From an uncultured Prochlorococcus sp. (GTDB taxonomy: Bacteria > Cyanobacteriota > Cyanobacteriia > PCC-6307 > Cyanobiaceae), in NCBI GenBank assembly GCA_902526435.1, contig CABZLA010000009.1, forward strand, positions 1 through 44,342: DNA of 44,342 bases, read 5' to 3'. Made by a program: the position numbers and the translations under genes. Position 1 is the stretch's first letter; every line of letters begins with the position of its first letter. Below are positions 6,605 to 15,798 of the stretch, in pieces. The notes beneath the pieces were generated by a model, which ran no database searches, was not told the DNA's origin, and saw nothing but the letters and a program-made list of their open reading frames with translations.

Positions 6605-6684
6605 TTGTTTATATGTAAACCTTAATAACCATAGCGTATGTTGAGTCAATATCGTTAAGATCTAATAAACAGATAAATATTATT

Positions 6685-7275
6685 ATGATCCCTTTAGTTT
6701 TAGAAGAATCTGGTGGAAGTGAAAGAGTATTTGATATTTACTCGAGACTTTTAAGAGAGAGGATTATATTCTTAGGAGAACAAGTAACTAGTGATACTGC
6801 TAATAGAATTGTTGCTCAATTACTTTTCCTAGAAGCAGAAGATCCTGAGAAAGACATCTACATGTATATTAATTCTCCTGGAGGCTCGGTTTATGACGGT
6901 TTAGGCATTTTTGATACTATGCAACATGTAAAGCCTGATATACATACTGTTTGTGTTGGTCTTGCAGCAAGTATGGGTGCCTTTTTACTTGCGGCTGGAA
7001 CTAAAGGTAAAAGAAGTAGCCTGAGACATTCAAGAATTATGATTCATCAACCTCTTGGTGGTGCAAGAGGACAAGCCAGCGATATAAGAATTCAAGCTGA
7101 TGAAATTTTATATTTAAAAGAACGTTTAAATAGCGAACTATCTGAAAGAACAGGTAAAGAACTTGAAACTATTAAGGAAGATACTGATAGAGATTTTTAT
7201 ATGTCTCCAAAGGAGGCAGTGGAGTATGGTCTAATAGATTTGGTTTTAGATAAAAAACCAATTAAAAATACTTAA
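6685..7275 (+). CDS. clpP: ATP-dependent Clp protease proteolytic subunit
   Basis: 196 residues, the normal ClpP length. The catalytic triad is visible: Ser96 in GLAASMGAF, His121 in MIHQPLGG and Asp170 in DTDRD. The N-terminal axial-loop segment ([14 protein letters not shown]) is intact and there is no propeptide of note. ClpP forms heptameric rings that degrade proteins unfolded by ClpX or ClpC. Cyanobacteria carry several ClpP paralogues; full conservation of the triad shows this is an active ClpP and not ClpR. The stop codon overlaps that of the convergent ftsH by four bases. Confidence 0.95.
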   Translation: MIPLVLEESGGSERVFDIYSRLLRERIIFLGEQVTSDTANRIVAQLLFLEAEDPEKDIYMYINSPGGSVYDGLGIFDTMQHVKPDIHTVCVGLAASMGAFLLAAGTKGKRSSLRHSRIMIHQPLGGARGQASDIRIQADEILYLKERLNSELSERTGKELETIKEDTDRDFYMSPKEAVEYGLIDLVLDKKPIKNT

Positions 7276-9185
7276 TTAAGTATTTGTGGAGTTCTTTCTT
7301 TTTCAGGAATTTGTGTGAATTCAGAAAGGATCTGTACAAACTCTTCACCATCTAAGGTCTCTTTTTCTATTAAAAGATCTACTAATTTATCCATTGCCTC
7401 TCTGTTTTTACTAATTATTGAATAGGTTTGTTTATAACATTCTTTTACCATAACTCTTACACTCTCATCAATTTGTTTAGATATAGAGTCAGAAACTTCA
7501 CTTCTAGTCATTAAATCTCTTCCTACAAAAACTTCTTGATTGCCACCTTCAAGAGCAATTGGACCTAGTTCGCTCATTCCAAATCTTGTAACCATTTGTC
7601 TAGCCATTGAAGCTACTTGTTGAAAATCTCCTCCAGCTCCAGTTGTTATTTCACCTTTGCCAAAAACAACATCCTCAGCCGCTCTTCCTCCAAGAGCACC
7701 CATTATTCTTGCCTTCAAATTTGCCCTGCTTATAAGAGATTGATCATCATCTGGAGTAAACCAAGTAAGTCCTTTTGCTTGCCCTCTTGGAATAACAGTT
7801 ACTTTCTGAACAGGATCATGTGCTTTTACTAAAGTTCCTATTATTGCATGTCCAACTTCATGATAAGCAATTAATCTTTTGCTTCTTCCATCCGTTAGTG
7901 GAGAACCTTCCATTCCGGCGACAATTCTATCAACTGAATCATCAATTTCTAAAATACCTATTGACTCTTTTCTTCTTCTTGCGGTTAAGATTGCGGCTTC
8001 GTTTAGAAGATTTGCTAAATCAGCTCCAGTAAAACCAGGCGTCCTTCTTGCAATACTTTCTAAAGTTAAGTCTTCTTGAAGAGTTTTATTTTTTGAGTGA
8101 ACTTCAAGTATCGATAATCTTCCTTTAATATCAGGAGCATCAACTGTGACTTGTCTGTCGAATCTTCCTGGCCTCATTAAGGCTGAATCCAAAACATCTG
8201 GACGGTTGGTTGCAGCAATAATAATAATTCCACTATTACCTTCAAATCCATCCATTTCTGTTAAAAGTTGGTTAAGAGTTTGTTCTCTTTCATCATTTCC
8301 ACCACCGATACCAGCTCCTCTTTGCCTTCCCACTGCATCAATTTCATCAATGAATATTAAGCATGGACTATTTTCTTTAGCTTTTTTAAAAAGATCTCTA
8401 ACTCTGCTAGCACCTACTCCAACAAACATTTCTACAAATTCTGAACCTGCAAGGGAAAAGAATGGAACACCTGCTTCTCCTGCAATAGCTTTTGCTAAAA
8501 GAGTTTTACCTGTTCCTGGAGGACCTACAAGTAATACCCCTTTTGGAATGCGAGCACCGACAGAAGTGAATTTTTCAGGTTTTTTTAAAAATGTAACTAC
8601 CTCTTCTAAATCCTCTTTTGCCTCATTAACTCCTGCGACATCATCAAAAACCACTCCAGTATCAGCATCCATAGCAAATCTAGCTTTTGACTTTCCAAAT
8701 TGCATTGCTTGACCTGGTCCTCCAGGCATACCATTTGATCTCCTAGCTAAAAGAATTAAACCTCCTATCAAAATTGCAGGGAATAGAAGATTACCGAGAA
8801 CTCCTAATGCTGGAGGTGTTGTTTTAACAGGGTGTACATCAAAACTTATACCCTCATTTTTGAGATTAGTTATTAACTCAGGTGTAAGACCAGGCAAATC
8901 TACTCTCAATCTTTGTACTTTATTATCCAGATCTGAATCTATTGTTTCGATAACTGCATTTCTACCTCCATCAAAAATATCAACTGATGTAACTCGACCC
9001 GACTTAATATAATCTAAAAACCTTCCATAACTAACTCTAGCTACGGCTGAATTTTTAGGAGCTATTGTAGTACCGTTGGATTTTAATGAATCAATATTGC
9101 TTGTTGAAAGAAATTGATATGAAAGGGCTATGACTAGAATAATTGGAAGAGCCCATAAAATTATTGTTTTGAATTTTGGATTCAT
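7272..9185 (-). CDS. ftsH: ATP-dependent zinc metalloprotease FtsH
   Basis: 637 residues. Two N-terminal membrane spans (residues ~7-25 and ~126-147) flank a lumenal/periplasmic domain. The AAA+ module has Walker A GPPGTGKT (221-228), Walker B LIFIDEID (276-283) and the second region of homology with [20 protein letters not shown] (325-344). The M41 protease has HEVGH (442-446) and the third zinc ligand Asp520. It resembles thylakoid FtsH proteins such as Synechocystis FtsH2 that remove photodamaged D1. It diverges from sipA (113 bp between starts) and converges with clpP. Confidence 0.96.
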   Translation of the reverse strand: MNPKFKTIILWALPIILVIALSYQFLSTSNIDSLKSNGTTIAPKNSAVARVSYGRFLDYIKSGRVTSVDIFDGGRNAVIETIDSDLDNKVQRLRVDLPGLTPELITNLKNEGISFDVHPVKTTPPALGVLGNLLFPAILIGGLILLARRSNGMPGGPGQAMQFGKSKARFAMDADTGVVFDDVAGVNEAKEDLEEVVTFLKKPEKFTSVGARIPKGVLLVGPPGTGKTLLAKAIAGEAGVPFFSLAGSEFVEMFVGVGASRVRDLFKKAKENSPCLIFIDEIDAVGRQRGAGIGGGNDEREQTLNQLLTEMDGFEGNSGIIIIAATNRPDVLDSALMRPGRFDRQVTVDAPDIKGRLSILEVHSKNKTLQEDLTLESIARRTPGFTGADLANLLNEAAILTARRRKESIGILEIDDSVDRIVAGMEGSPLTDGRSKRLIAYHEVGHAIIGTLVKAHDPVQKVTVIPRGQAKGLTWFTPDDDQSLISRANLKARIMGALGGRAAEDVVFGKGEITTGAGGDFQQVASMARQMVTRFGMSELGPIALEGGNQEVFVGRDLMTRSEVSDSISKQIDESVRVMVKECYKQTYSIISKNREAMDKLVDLLIEKETLDGEEFVQILSEFTQIPEKERTPQILN

Positions 9186-9298
9186 TAATTTATTTCATAT
9201 ATAAATTTTCATAATTCTAGAATGAAACGGTACTTTTCGTTGATATTTTTCTTAACTTAATTTTTATAGTAGATTAAATTTATATTTTAATAATTTTA

Positions 9299-9514
9299 AT
9301 GGAATTCAATATTAAGGATAAAGTTAAATTAATAAATCCTTTATCTTATCTTAAAACATCTGATAATATGCCTATGCTTAGACCACCTGATTTAGTAGAT
9401 ATTGACGAAGTTGGAGAAATAATAGCTATAAAATCTCCTGATACTGTTGAAATAAAATTTAGAAGAGGATCTTTCTTAATTGATACTGATAAGATTGAAA
9501 AAACACAAATCTAA
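9299..9514 (+). CDS. sipA: SipA-like regulator (DUF3148)
   Basis: 71 residues with the DUF3148 signature: a DKVKL..P.SYLKT.D.MPMLRPP stretch (residues ~7-30), an EVGEII-x-I...P-D-x-V-E-I-KF core, and the final GSFLIDTDKIE. In Synechococcus and Synechocystis SipA binds the histidine kinase NblS (Hik33) and stimulates its autophosphorylation, linking it to high-light and stress control. It is a small beta-barrel, soluble. It diverges from ftsH, so both may share the 113-bp intergenic region. Its stop overlaps that of the convergent M16-like gene by four bases. Confidence 0.82.
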   Translation: MEFNIKDKVKLINPLSYLKTSDNMPMLRPPDLVDIDEVGEIIAIKSPDTVEIKFRRGSFLIDTDKIEKTQI

Positions 9515-10740
9515 AAATTTTTTATCCAAAGTTTATTAATTTCATTACATTTTTTCTCGTCTCCGTAAATACTTAAAAAGGGTTTCCCTAAATATTTTTT
9601 AGTTACTTTCCAAATATCTCTAGAGTTTACATCATTAATTTTATTTAAAAAATCATAATTTTGTTCTAATGAATATCCAATGTATTGAATCTTTCTCTGT
9701 AATATTTCATCTAAAGTTTGGTTAGATATTAGAAATGAACTTTTCAATTTAATTTTAGCTAAATAGATGTCTTTTTTGATAATTGGAGAAGATAATAATT
9801 TTCTCCATAATTGAGATAGGATTTTAAATGCTAGAAGCGCATTTTTATTTGAGACAGAAAAGTAAACTAAAAAAGGAGAATTTTCAATTCTACAAGGGTT
9901 ATAGACCCCAACTTCATAAGTTAAACCATGCCTTTCTCTGAACAATTTGAACAATACGGAGCTCATACCATACGAGAGATATGATTCTAAAATTTTCAAA
10001 GGTAAGTATTCATGGCTTGATATCGGACATGTTTGATTACCTAACATTAAGATTATTTGATTCGACTTCTGATGTGTACTTACAAACCTATTCAAAAGAT
10101 TAGGTTTATTGTTGTGATTTTTGTTTTCTACGTCAATAGCAATTTTATTTTGGTCAATATTTTGATTTAATAAATTAAAACTTTTATTGTTGATGTTTAA
10201 ATTATTAGAAATTACATATTTATTTCTATTTTTAAAATTCTCATATTCAGATAAAATATCATTGTGAGTAATTTTTAAAATATCCTCTTCATATCCAGAA
10301 GAGTTATAAGCGTAGGAATGTTTTAAATAAACAATTTTTCTCCATTTTTCAAAAGTAATATTAAATGGATTTTCCCTTTCTTTTTTTAAGGTATCAATAG
10401 TTGATTTCTTTACATTTTGGAATTGGTTATATGATAGTGATGGTTCATTTATTATTAAATTTAATAAAGGTAAAAGTTTATTAAAATGCTCATCTAATGA
10501 TTTGAGGCTTATTATTATACCGTCCTCTAATGTCTCTAGATTTAGTTCCGCTCCATGAGAATCGACATACTCTGAAAAAGCTAAATTTTCAAACCCTTTA
10601 CATCCTCTTATTAATAATGAGCAAAGAATTTGATTGATCCCTTTTTTCTCTTCATTATCCATATTGCTTCCACCATTTATCCAAACCATTGCAATTGAAA
10701 AATTCCGACTAATTTTTGTTTCGCAATGTGCTTTTATCAT
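9511..10740 (-). CDS. M16 peptidase-like protein lacking the zinc motif
   Basis: 409 residues with the overall M16 layout: VWINGGSNMDNEEKKGINQI at ~18-38 stands where active members have HxxEH, but here the histidines and glutamate are absent (ILCSLLIRG). The later GLTYEVGVYNP-like segment (~275-285) and C-terminal half are typical M16. Its ATG overlaps the stop of the upstream zinc-motif gene (ATGA), so the two are translationally coupled. M16B enzymes often work as pairs with one active and one inactive subunit, so this is probably the non-catalytic partner. Substrate unknown. Confidence 0.8.
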   Translation of the reverse strand: MIKAHCETKISRNFSIAMVWINGGSNMDNEEKKGINQILCSLLIRGCKGFENLAFSEYVDSHGAELNLETLEDGIIISLKSLDEHFNKLLPLLNLIINEPSLSYNQFQNVKKSTIDTLKKERENPFNITFEKWRKIVYLKHSYAYNSSGYEEDILKITHNDILSEYENFKNRNKYVISNNLNINNKSFNLLNQNIDQNKIAIDVENKNHNNKPNLLNRFVSTHQKSNQIILMLGNQTCPISSHEYLPLKILESYLSYGMSSVLFKLFRERHGLTYEVGVYNPCRIENSPFLVYFSVSNKNALLAFKILSQLWRKLLSSPIIKKDIYLAKIKLKSSFLISNQTLDEILQRKIQYIGYSLEQNYDFLNKINDVNSRDIWKVTKKYLGKPFLSIYGDEKKCNEINKLWIKNF

Positions 10741-11984
10741 TTTCCTGTTGATGCAATCAAAGTGAATTTATTTCTTGATAAATAATTTATGATTTCCTTA
10801 AAATTATTTGTATTATCCCAGTAATCTAAATAATTATTTAAATTATTTAGAGTATTTTTTCTACCCCATAAAAGCTCATTTCCAAAAAACGAAGTTAATT
10901 GTGTTGACGTTTCTAGATTGAAAATATAGTTGCTTTTAACAATATTAATTGCTTTTCTAATCTCATTTAAAGTTAAATTTTTACAACTTATAACTTCTTG
11001 AATTGTTTCATTAATTTCTTCCTCTACTTTTTTTAAGTTTATTTCTTCACAGCAAGCTTCAATTACTAATAAACTGCCAAATTCTCCACCATTTACATCA
11101 ACATATATTGACTCAACAAGGTTCCTTTCTTCCTTTAAAACTTTTACTAATCTGCTATTTCTTCCAACACAAAGTATTGATGCTAATAATTCAAAGCCAA
11201 TATTCATTTTTTGATTCCTTAGGTTGGGTATACTCCATGCCATAAATATTCTAGACAATTCAATATTCTTAAAATTAATCTCTTCTCTTCCAGTTCTTGA
11301 GACGGCATTTGATTTATTATTATTAATTTGAGAAGTTTCATCTTGATCTAGATAAAAAAAGTTGTTTTCTTGATATATTTCAAAAGTTTTTTCAGATAGA
11401 TTTCCAGCAATTGCGATACAAAAATTATTCTTTTTATAAAAGTTTTTGTGAAATTTTTCTAAATCAGCTTTTTTTAATAATTGGAGATTTTTTTCTGTGC
11501 CTAATATTGTTTTGCCATAATTATTGTTCTTCCATACCCGGCTCAAAAAATAATTAAAAAGTTTTTCATCAGGCTGATCATTTTGTTGTTTTATTTCATC
11601 AATGACAACACTTTTCTCTTTTTCAAATTCATGAATATTAATAGTTGGTGATAAAACAATGTTTGTCAAAAGAGCCAGTGATTCTTTAAAGTTGTTTTCA
11701 GGTACTAATACATAGTAATGTGCATCATCATATCCAGTTGAAGCATTGCTCATCCCACCAAGAGATTCGATCTTATAATCGAATTCTCCTGGCATTAATT
11801 TGTTACTACCCTTAAAAATCATATGTTCCAAAAAATGTGCTGTTCCGTTTCTACCTGATTCCTCGAATGCAGATCCTGCTTTAAACCAAAAATCTATGCA
11901 TATAAGAGGTAATTCTTTATTTTCCACAAAAACGCATTTAGGTTTGCTTGAATGGTTAAAGTACTTAACTTCTCCTGGGTTCAT
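10737..11984 (-). CDS. M16 family zinc peptidase, catalytic subunit
   Basis: 415 residues from the ATG at 11984 (MNPGEVKYFNHSSKPKCVF). The frame is open to 12131, but that would overlap the divergent pcyA start; an AGAGG Shine-Dalgarno sequence sits 7-8 bases before 11984 and decides the start. The inverted zinc motif HFLEH (HxxEH) is at about residue 49-53, in GTAHFLEHMIFKG, with the downstream Glu region in EKSVVIDEIKQQ. A processing or scavenging peptidase of the mitochondrial-processing-peptidase superfamily; no signal peptide, so probably cytoplasmic. Coupled to the inactive partner downstream. Confidence 0.85.
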   Translation of the reverse strand: MNPGEVKYFNHSSKPKCVFVENKELPLICIDFWFKAGSAFEESGRNGTAHFLEHMIFKGSNKLMPGEFDYKIESLGGMSNASTGYDDAHYYVLVPENNFKESLALLTNIVLSPTINIHEFEKEKSVVIDEIKQQNDQPDEKLFNYFLSRVWKNNNYGKTILGTEKNLQLLKKADLEKFHKNFYKKNNFCIAIAGNLSEKTFEIYQENNFFYLDQDETSQINNNKSNAVSRTGREEINFKNIELSRIFMAWSIPNLRNQKMNIGFELLASILCVGRNSRLVKVLKEERNLVESIYVDVNGGEFGSLLVIEACCEEINLKKVEEEINETIQEVISCKNLTLNEIRKAINIVKSNYIFNLETSTQLTSFFGNELLWGRKNTLNNLNNYLDYWDNTNNFKEIINYLSRNKFTLIASTGK

Positions 11985-12024
11985 AGAAATCCTCTCATTA
12001 TTATAATTTTGATACTTTTTAAAT

Positions 12025-12750
12025 TTGTTGTCTAAATCTTTAACCAAAACTAAATTATTTGACCCACTTATTTTGGCTTTATTGCAAAATATAAAGGTAC
12101 AGAGGTCTAAGCTTAATGGCCTCAATTGCATGGAGGTAGATCCTAAACTTTCAAAAATAATTTCTAATGTGGAGGGTAAGGAGTTACATATAGAAAATGA
12201 ATTTTATAAAGCAAAAGGATTTAGAAAGTTACATATTGAAGTGGCTGAATTTTCAAAAAGTCTAAAGATTTTACATTGCGTATTTTTCCCAGACCCAAAG
12301 TATGATATTCCAATATTTGGAATGGATTTAGTTAAAATTAATAAAATAGTTTCAGCAGCTATTGTTGATTTATCTCCCTCATCGAAGAACCAAAATTTAA
12401 AATATGATCATTTATTGTCTAATATTGATAAAAGTGTTTTTAAATCTAAAAGGGAAATTCCAGTCTGGGGAAATATTTTCTCTAAGAATGTTTTTTTTGC
12501 TTCTTTAAAAAATGAGAGTGAAAAAAATGCTTTTTGTAAAATAGTTGATCATTATCTTTCTGTTTTAATTAAATTAAGTAAAAACACTAGTCCTGATTCT
12601 GATTATAAAATAATTGAAGAAAGAATTAATTATCAAAAAAATTATTGTGTTCAACAAATGAAAAATGAAAAAACAAGTTTAGTTTTGCTTAAATATTTTG
12701 ATAAAATGTGGGTAGATGACTATATCAAAAAAGTATTATTTGATTTTTGA
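12025..12750 (+). CDS. pcyA: Phycocyanobilin:ferredoxin oxidoreductase
   Basis: 241 residues from a TTG. The enzyme reduces biliverdin IXalpha to phycocyanobilin with four electrons from ferredoxin. Active-site residues known from Synechocystis PcyA are all present: His70 and Glu72 (RKLHIE), His84 (ILHCVFFP) and Asp101 (IFGMD). The C-terminal [12 protein letters not shown] and VLFDF are typical. A second TTG follows at once, so the exact start is ambiguous by one codon. It diverges from the M16 operon with 40 bp between starts and its stop overlaps the devB start (TGATG). High-light Prochlorococcus lacks true phycobilisomes, so the bilin's use is open. Confidence 0.93.
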   Translation: MLSKSLTKTKLFDPLILALLQNIKVQRSKLNGLNCMEVDPKLSKIISNVEGKELHIENEFYKAKGFRKLHIEVAEFSKSLKILHCVFFPDPKYDIPIFGMDLVKINKIVSAAIVDLSPSSKNQNLKYDHLLSNIDKSVFKSKREIPVWGNIFSKNVFFASLKNESEKNAFCKIVDHYLSVLIKLSKNTSPDSDYKIIEERINYQKNYCVQQMKNEKTSLVLLKYFDKMWVDDYIKKVLFDF

Positions 12751-13664
12751 TGTTCTTAAAAAATTTTAAAAATCCAATCTTTTATTTTTTGATATTTTTA
12801 CCATTATCGATCGGAATAAGTTCATGTTCTCAAAATAAAAAATTAAGTTCTAATTCTAATATAGAAATTAGTTCTGATTTTATTCCTGTAATAGAAGCAG
12901 TTGCAGCATTAGGTCAACTTTCTCCAGCTGGGGAGATTAGGCAATTAGCAGCACCAATTTCTCAATTTGGATCATCTCCTCGTTTATCTGAACTACTAGT
13001 GAAGGAGGGTGATTTTGTAAAGGAAGGTTCAGTTTTAGCCGTTTTTGAAAATAGAAAGAAATTAGTGGCAGATCTTGAAAAAAAGAATAAACTTATCAAA
13101 ACTAATATTTTAGAGATTTCTTTAAAAGAAGATCAAATTAAAAGATATGAATTAGCCGTTGAAAAGTCAGCATACTCATTGGTACAACTTTCTCAGAGAA
13201 AAGATGAATTGTTAAAATTACAAAAACAAAAAATAATTAATGTTGCGGATAAAAAAGACATTGAGATAGATCTTTTTAACTCTCAACTTAGAAGTCCAAT
13301 TGATGGATATATACTTAATGTTAATACAAGAGTTGGAGAAAGATCTAAAAATGAAGGGATACTTGATATTGGCTCAAGTCAGAAAATGGAGGCTCTTATA
13401 GAAGTTTATGAATCTGATATAAATAGAGTATTTATCTCGCAAAATGTTGAATTAAGTAGTGAAAATGGAGGCTTTAAAAAATTGCTAAAAGGTGAAGTAA
13501 TAAGAATTAGCCCACAAGTAAAACAGAGAAAGGTTTTATCCACAGATCCTACAGGTGATGCAGATGCTCGTATTATTGAAGTTCTTGTAAAGCTAAATCC
13601 GGAATCTATAAAATTAGTTAAAAATTATACTGGTATGAAAGTCATTGCAAAATTCCTCCCTTGA
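12750..13664 (+). CDS. devB: DevB-type ABC exporter membrane fusion protein
   Basis: 304 residues from the ATG that overlaps the pcyA stop (TGATG). The N-terminus has a hydrophobic signal and a lipobox-like ISSC, so it may be lipid-anchored. A biotinyl/lipoyl-like half (SPRLSELLVKEGDFVKEG), a predicted coiled coil (KKNKLIKTNILEISLKEDQ and onward, ~residues 110-165) and a second half (RSPIDGYILNVNTRVGERS) follow the HlyD/DevB order. It would span the periplasm between the DevC/DevA transporter and an outer-membrane channel, which is not encoded here. Substrate unknown; in heterocyst-formers DevBCA exports glycolipids, but this organism makes none. Confidence 0.85.
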   Translation: MFLKNFKNPIFYFLIFLPLSIGISSCSQNKKLSSNSNIEISSDFIPVIEAVAALGQLSPAGEIRQLAAPISQFGSSPRLSELLVKEGDFVKEGSVLAVFENRKKLVADLEKKNKLIKTNILEISLKEDQIKRYELAVEKSAYSLVQLSQRKDELLKLQKQKIINVADKKDIEIDLFNSQLRSPIDGYILNVNTRVGERSKNEGILDIGSSQKMEALIEVYESDINRVFISQNVELSSENGGFKKLLKGEVIRISPQVKQRKVLSTDPTGDADARIIEVLVKLNPESIKLVKNYTGMKVIAKFLP

Positions 13665-14836
13665 TGAATTTTTCTTTTATAAAATTTAGGAAAATTCCTT
13701 TAGCATGGTTGTTACTAACTAGACAGCCACTCAGATTAATAGTAGCTATTGCAGGAATTAGTTTTGCGGGCATTTTAATGTTTATGCAATTAGGCTTTCG
13801 AGATGGATTATTTGATACAAGTGTAACTATTCATAAACTTTTGGATGCTGATCTTGTATTGATAAGTCCAAGATCAAAAAGTTCTATAAGTATGAGTGGG
13901 TTTCCAAAAAGAAGACTAATTCAAACTTTAGCTTTAGAGGACGTAGAAAAAACTGCCCCTGTTAATTTAACTTATCTTCTCTGGAGGAACCCAGAGAATC
14001 TAAAAACAAGATCTATATTAACCCTAGGATTTAATCCTTCAGATTCTCTTTTACTAAATGATGGATTTTCAACAAAGGCTGATAAACTTAAAAATCCAGG
14101 AAGAGTTCTTTTTGATAAACTTTCAAGACCAGAATTTGGGCCTATAGAAGATTGGTTTCTTTCGGAAAAGAAAGTAGAAACCGAAGTTGCTGGTAAAAGA
14201 GTATTAGTTGAAGGCCTTGTTGAGTTAGGTCCTTCTTTTGGAGCGGATGGAAACCTGATAACAAGTAGAGAAACATATTTAAGGCTTTTCCCTGCAAATC
14301 CAAAAGGAAGTATTGAAATTGGTTTAGTGAAACTGCGAAATGGTTCAAATCCTATACTGGTAGCTGAAATTTTAAACAAGTCTTTACCGAATGATGTTCG
14401 AGTTTTAACAAAAGATCAATTTATAGAATTTGAAAAAAATTATTGGAAAAACAGCACCGCGATTGGTTTTATATTTAGTTTAGGAGCTTTGATGGGCTTT
14501 GTAGTTGGTTGCGTTGTTGTATACCAAATTCTTTATAGCGATGTTACTGATCATCTCCCTGAATATGCAACCTTGTTGGCTATGGGGTATAGACTAAAAT
14601 CATTATTTTTTGTTGTAGCTAGAGAAGGCTTTTTATTAGCATTATTTGGCTATTTGCCTGCTTATTTTTCTGGACAAGTACTTTATTCAATTGTCAGAAA
14701 TTCTACAAAATTACCCATAGTAATGGATGCCAATAAAACAGTTTTAATTTTTATTTTGATCTTGGTTATGTGTATGGGTTCTGCCGGAATTGCTATGCGT
14801 AAATTAGTCGATGCAGATCCAGCTGAAATATTTTAA
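13664..14836 (+). CDS. devC: DevC-type ABC exporter permease (FtsX-like)
   Basis: 390 residues from the ATG overlapping the devB stop (TGATG); the TTG one codon earlier is less likely. Layout is that of the MacB/FtsX permease superfamily: one N-terminal span (~residues 18-42), a large extracytoplasmic domain (~45-260) and three C-terminal spans (~265-290, 315-340, 355-375), ending in the typical ADPAEIF. Works with DevA as the transmembrane part of a DevBCA exporter. Coupling of all reading frames indicates a single transcript with pcyA. Confidence 0.85.
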   Translation: MNFSFIKFRKIPLAWLLLTRQPLRLIVAIAGISFAGILMFMQLGFRDGLFDTSVTIHKLLDADLVLISPRSKSSISMSGFPKRRLIQTLALEDVEKTAPVNLTYLLWRNPENLKTRSILTLGFNPSDSLLLNDGFSTKADKLKNPGRVLFDKLSRPEFGPIEDWFLSEKKVETEVAGKRVLVEGLVELGPSFGADGNLITSRETYLRLFPANPKGSIEIGLVKLRNGSNPILVAEILNKSLPNDVRVLTKDQFIEFEKNYWKNSTAIGFIFSLGALMGFVVGCVVVYQILYSDVTDHLPEYATLLAMGYRLKSLFFVVAREGFLLALFGYLPAYFSGQVLYSIVRNSTKLPIVMDANKTVLIFILILVMCMGSAGIAMRKLVDADPAEIF

Positions 14837-14850
14837 CTAGAATTATTTGT

Positions 14851-15573
14851 ATGCCTAAAGCCATCCATAAAAAAGATAAGAATTCAAAAACTGTTTCTAT
14901 AAATAATTTGAGTCATTATTATGGTATTGATGAAAATAAGAAACAAGTACTAAATGATGTAAATTTCTTTATTGAAAAAGGAGAATTAGTTCTTTTAAAA
15001 GGACCCTCTGGATGTGGCAAGACAACTCTTCTAACTTTAATTGGTGCATTGAGAACATGCCAAAGTGGAGATTTGACGGTTTTAAATAATCAACTAAATG
15101 GGGCTTCAAGAAAAACTAGACAAAAACTCAGAAGAAATATAGGGATGATTTTTCAGGGACATAATTTACTTAGATGTTTAACCGCAGAACAAAATGTTCA
15201 GATGGGCGCAGATTTAATTACAAATTTAACCTATTTACAAAGAAGAGAAGTAGCAAGGAAGTGGTTATCTGCTGTTGGTTTAGATGGTCATCATAAAAAA
15301 CTGCCAAATGGATTGTCAGGAGGGCAGAAACAAAGGGTTGCAATTGCAAGAGCTTTATCCGCGAATCCTAAACTTTTACTTGCGGATGAACCAACTTCAG
15401 CTTTAGACAGTGTCACTGGAAGAGAAATAGTATCACTTTTACGGAAATTAGCAAAAGAGCAAAATTGTTCTGTTCTTATGGTTACTCATGATCCAAGGAT
15501 TTCAGATATGGCAGACAGGATATTAAACATGGAAGATGGTAAGATATTTAATGCACTTAGTGAGCTAAGATAG
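14851..15573 (+). CDS. devA: DevA-type ABC exporter ATPase
   Basis: 240 residues with all ABC ATPase motifs: Walker A GPSGCGKT (51-58), Q-loop Gln102, signature LSGGQ (155-159), Walker B LLLADE (175-180) and the switch His213. Closest in style to the LolD/MacB/DevA subfamily that powers FtsX-like permeases. It follows devC by 14 bp and completes the exporter. It is soluble and would sit on the cytoplasmic face of the plasma membrane. Confidence 0.9.
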   Translation: MPKAIHKKDKNSKTVSINNLSHYYGIDENKKQVLNDVNFFIEKGELVLLKGPSGCGKTTLLTLIGALRTCQSGDLTVLNNQLNGASRKTRQKLRRNIGMIFQGHNLLRCLTAEQNVQMGADLITNLTYLQRREVARKWLSAVGLDGHHKKLPNGLSGGQKQRVAIARALSANPKLLLADEPTSALDSVTGREIVSLLRKLAKEQNCSVLMVTHDPRISDMADRILNMEDGKIFNALSELR

Positions 15574-15592
15574 TTAAAAGTAAAAATTTTTT

Positions 15593-15742
15593 ATGTCAAA
15601 GAGAAGAAATTTAAAAAAAGAAAAGCAAGACCGTAATCGTGCATATGCTAGAAAATTCAAAAAAAGAAAGCTTAGATCTGATGGTAGACCAGAAGGAAAT
15701 AACGTAACTGGAACAGCCAATAATGGCGGAGCGGCTGATTAG
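15593..15742 (+). CDS. Very basic small protein, 49 aa
   Basis: A 49-residue frame, MSKRRNLKKEKQDRNRAYAR at the start, with Lys/Arg making up about one third of the protein over residues 3-35 and a Gly/Asn/Ala-rich tail (GNNVTGTANNGGAAD). The composition suggests nucleic-acid or ribosome binding. It follows devA by 19 bp on the same strand. The compositional switch and lack of stop codons in such AT-rich DNA support it being coding. No family recognised. Confidence 0.65.
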   Translation: MSKRRNLKKEKQDRNRAYARKFKKRKLRSDGRPEGNNVTGTANNGGAAD

Positions 15743-15798
15743 TACAAAGTTGGATCTTTTATATTTTGAAATTCTGTATATTAATAAATAAATAATAT

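Noticed and set aside
6605..6649. Upstream ATG start for thf1
   Set aside because: The 15 extra codons are unlike Thf1 proteins, which begin near TVSDSK; TTG at 6604 fits better.
8146..8712. 188-codon open frame opposite ftsH
   Set aside because: Antisense shadow of a strongly conserved AAA+ region; Ser/Pro/Thr-rich composition, no motif.
10737..12131. Longer M16 peptidase start at 12131
   Set aside because: Would overlap the pcyA 5' end by ~107 bp on the opposite strand, adds non-family sequence, and a good Shine-Dalgarno sequence supports 11984.
13972..14379. 135-codon frame opposite devC
   Set aside because: Antisense shadow; composition mirrors the coding strand.
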